DNA of 64,000 bases from assembly GCA_023397505.1 (NCBI GenBank), contig JAEWUC010000005.1:310001-374000 (forward strand), in the 5' to 3' direction. Shown piece after piece: positions 62,548-64,000 of this stretch (position 1 is its first letter; the number at the start of each line of letters is the position of its first letter). Below the pieces are notes generated by a model that searched no databases, was not told the DNA's origin, and saw nothing but the letters and a program-made list of their open reading frames with translations. The position numbers and the translations under genes are program-made. This stretch comes from Bacteroidota bacterium (lineage in GTDB: Bacteria; Bacteroidota; Ignavibacteria; Ignavibacteriales; Melioribacteraceae).

Positions 62548-62889
62548 ATGAATATTTACGTTGGCAATCTTGCACAGGAAACAAGCGAAAAAGAATTGGA
62601 ATCGCTTTTTCAAAAATACGGTGAAATTAAAAGTGCAAAGATTATTAAAGATATGTTCAGCGGCGATTCTAAAGGTTTCGGATTTGTGGAAATGAAAGAG
62701 AAATCCGAAGGTGAAACTGCTATAAAAGAACTTAATGCTTATGAATTAAACGGTAAAAAAATCGTTGTGAATGAAGCCCGGCCAAAATCTGATAACAAAC
62801 GCGGTGGCGGTGGCGGACATCGCGGCGGAGGCGGTAATAGAGGCGGCGGCTTCGGCGGCGGCAATAGAGGCGGCGGAAAACGCTGGTAG
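62548..62889 (+). CDS. RRM RNA-binding protein with glycine-rich tail
   Basis: The 113-residue protein has one RNA recognition motif: RNP2 MNIYVGNLAQ and RNP1 SKGFGFVEM, with the standard beta-alpha-beta-beta-alpha-beta layout through KKIVVNEARPKSD. The last 30 residues are RGG-rich (RGGGGGHRGGGGNRGGG), increasing RNA affinity. Such proteins are found in cyanobacteria and Bacteroidota/Chlorobi and are often cold-induced. A strong AAAGGAG ribosome-binding site is present. It is followed by a rho-independent terminator. Confidence 0.95.
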   Translation: MNIYVGNLAQETSEKELESLFQKYGEIKSAKIIKDMFSGDSKGFGFVEMKEKSEGETAIKELNAYELNGKKIVVNEARPKSDNKRGGGGGHRGGGGNRGGGFGGGNRGGGKRW

Positions 62890-62975
62890 TCTTTTTTCTT
62901 TTTATTTAGAATATTATATTTAATCCGTCTTTACGAATTTTTAATAATAATTAGGGTTTTATTCCCACTACTTGC

Positions 62976-63001
62976 ACCCCAGGTTTTACCTGGGGTTTTT
63001 T
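62976..63001 (+). terminator. Rho-independent terminator after the RRM gene
   Basis: ACCCCAGG (62976-62983) and CCTGGGGT (62989-62996) form a GC-rich stem with a five-base loop, followed by a run of T on the plus strand. It lies 87 bases after the RRM stop codon. Confidence 0.92.
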
Positions 63002-63024
63002 ATAATTTTATGCCGGGTATTTAA

Positions 63025-63489
63025 ATGATTATACGGTTTTTGTCTTTCCTACTGGTTGCCATTTTTATTTTACCCCTTTGTAATTTTGCTCAATCGTTTA
63101 ACAACCTTGATTCCAAATCATTTGAAAGAACACGCGATTCATTACTGTTAAATAAAAATTCATTTCTATCCGAACAGCAGCAGCTCAAAAACGAAATAGA
63201 TAGTTTGAAAAATATTTCCGATGAACTTGACGAGAAAATCAGCACCACGCTTGAAGAAATTAATTCTATATACAAAAAGAAGTTTGGAAAAGAAAAAGCT
63301 AATAGGATTATCAATAAACAAATTTGGAAAGGGATGACCGAGAAAATGCTTCGTGCAAGTTGGGGCGCCCCGGATAAAATTGATAAGAATGTTGAAAAAT
63401 GGGGAGTTTTTACTCAATGGTATTTTGGTGATGTTACTTTCTTTTTCAAAAACGGGAAACTTACCGATTGGGAAGAGGTAAAAAAATAA
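63025..63489 (+). CDS. Exported coiled-coil protein with BamE/SmpA-like C-terminal segment
   Basis: The 154-residue protein has a signal peptide (ending NFAQS), a coiled coil at about 30-95 (LSEQQQLKNEIDSLKNISDE) and a compact C-terminal domain (WKGMTEKMLRASWGAPDKID, WYFGDVTFFFKNGKLTDWEE). The GMTxxMLxxxWGxP pattern recalls SmpA/OmlA/BamE-type and related small periplasmic domains. It could help outer-membrane or envelope assembly, but this is tentative. The gene lies 24 bases after the RRM terminator and in the same direction as the next exported protein. Confidence 0.65.
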   Translation: MIIRFLSFLLVAIFILPLCNFAQSFNNLDSKSFERTRDSLLLNKNSFLSEQQQLKNEIDSLKNISDELDEKISTTLEEINSIYKKKFGKEKANRIINKQIWKGMTEKMLRASWGAPDKIDKNVEKWGVFTQWYFGDVTFFFKNGKLTDWEEVKK

Positions 63490-63572
63490 GTAAATCTTCC
63501 GCGATATATTCAAGTAATATTTTCATTTTGATGCGGTTGTGTTAATTTGTGCATAATAAATACATAAATATC

Positions 63573-63971
63573 ATGAGAATATTTCTTTTCATAATTGTTT
63601 CATCATTCGTTATAAATGCACAACAATATCAATTAAACGATCCTTACCCGACTGCATCAATTACGCTTGAAATTAATTTTACCGTGGATAAATACTATCC
63701 CATTTTCGGAACAAGTGAAAAACCGCACACCAGCGAACGTCTTATAAAATTAACCGATAGGGATGGTAATTACTCGGCTTATCTGCATTTTAGCAATAAT
63801 TATAATTCTCCCCAACATAATACACGTTCTAAAACACTTCGGTTTTACTATCCCGATTCCTATTACGATTATATTAGGATTAGATTAGATAACGATGAAG
63901 CATTTGTTGTTTACCGGGAATATAAAGACGGGCACAAATGGGGTGAAATTTATTTCAATAAATACCCGTAG
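63573..63971 (+). CDS. Small exported protein of unknown function
   Basis: The start is placed at ATG 63573, which opens a signal peptide (MRIFLFIIVSSFVINAQQ); an ATG 24 bases earlier adds only polar residues. The mature portion, about 115 residues, has alternating beta-strand-like segments with many Tyr residues (YSAYLHFSNNYNSPQHNT, FYYPDSYYDYIRIRLDND). No family is recognised. It follows the coiled-coil exported protein in the same direction. The final 29 bases of the window are the start of a further intergenic region. Confidence 0.6.
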   Translation: MRIFLFIIVSSFVINAQQYQLNDPYPTASITLEINFTVDKYYPIFGTSEKPHTSERLIKLTDRDGNYSAYLHFSNNYNSPQHNTRSKTLRFYYPDSYYDYIRIRLDNDEAFVVYREYKDGHKWGEIYFNKYP

Positions 63972-64000
63972 AAATGATCGATAAAGTAAATTACAATGAA

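Noticed and set aside
1..64000. CRISPR arrays, rRNA genes, integrases, transposases and phage genes
   Set aside because: No regularly spaced repeats, rRNA segments or recombinase motifs were seen.

Overview
The window is AT-rich bacterial DNA, and its best taxonomic clue is the C-terminal secretion domain of the protein at 56449-57711, whose QNYPNPFNPSTKISY-type sequence is typical of type IX (Por) secretion substrates in Ignavibacteria and related Bacteroidota/Chlorobi lineages. Purine-rich Shine-Dalgarno sequences stand before many starts (katG, the RRM gene, the CE1 genes). This fits an Ignavibacteria (Melioribacter-like) genome better than a classical Bacteroides, but the assignment is an inference.

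Region 1 (1-28.5 kb, all minus strand) is a hemicellulose side-chain degradation locus. It encodes two GH97 enzymes (one cut by the window edge), a DUF1349 protein, GH43+CBM6, GH31, GH2, GH27 plus a broken GH27 remnant, GH67 alpha-glucuronidase, GH3 with PA14, three tandem CBM48-CE1 esterases, GH51, a double CE1-CBM48-CE1 esterase and two further alpha/beta-hydrolase esterases. Nearly all carry signal peptides. Together they could remove glucuronic acid, arabinose, feruloyl/acetyl, galactose and xylose decorations from glucuronoarabinoxylan or xyloglucan-type oligosaccharides. No SusC/SusD pair, endo-xylanase, transporter or regulator is visible inside this block.

Region 2 (28.9-34.9 kb, minus) is an arsenic resistance and thiol-redox operon: arsR, thioredoxin-coupled arsC, a ProC-like dehydrogenase, ACR3 efflux pump, ArsP-type permease, two thioredoxin-like proteins and CcdA. 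A frameshifted four-helix-bundle (23S-IVS type) gene flanked by short repeats interrupts it. Divergent from it are a PerR-like regulator and katG (35.1-37.9 kb), then a PurF-like protein that lacks the glutaminase cysteine.

Region 3 (39.7-46.3 kb, minus) is a cluster of small redox and stress proteins: nitroreductase, a pirin broken by a short deletion, DODA-type dioxygenase, DoxX, YjdI-type ferredoxin, YceI, an NAD(P)-binding reductase, a Crp/Fnr regulator, TspO and an intact pirin. Two lipoprotein genes, tRNA-Ser(TGA), RNase HIII, 6-phosphofructokinase and tRNA-Asp(GTC) follow.

Region 4 (52-64 kb) holds an HTH-nucleotidyltransferase/HEPN pair with twin palindromes just upstream, a GPH-family sugar symporter, a membrane-anchored AraC regulator, the type IX secreted propeller protein, and an operon of a secreted VirK-like protein, a B12-binding protein carrying the W-x9-EH photoreceptor motif and a PAS-like histidine kinase. 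A histidine-kinase remnant, an unknown helical protein, an RRM RNA-binding protein and two small exported proteins complete the window.

The most promising items for new biology are the B12-binding protein/histidine kinase operon (a candidate light- or cobalamin-sensing two-component input) and the HEPN/nucleotidyltransferase pair with its own apparent operator.
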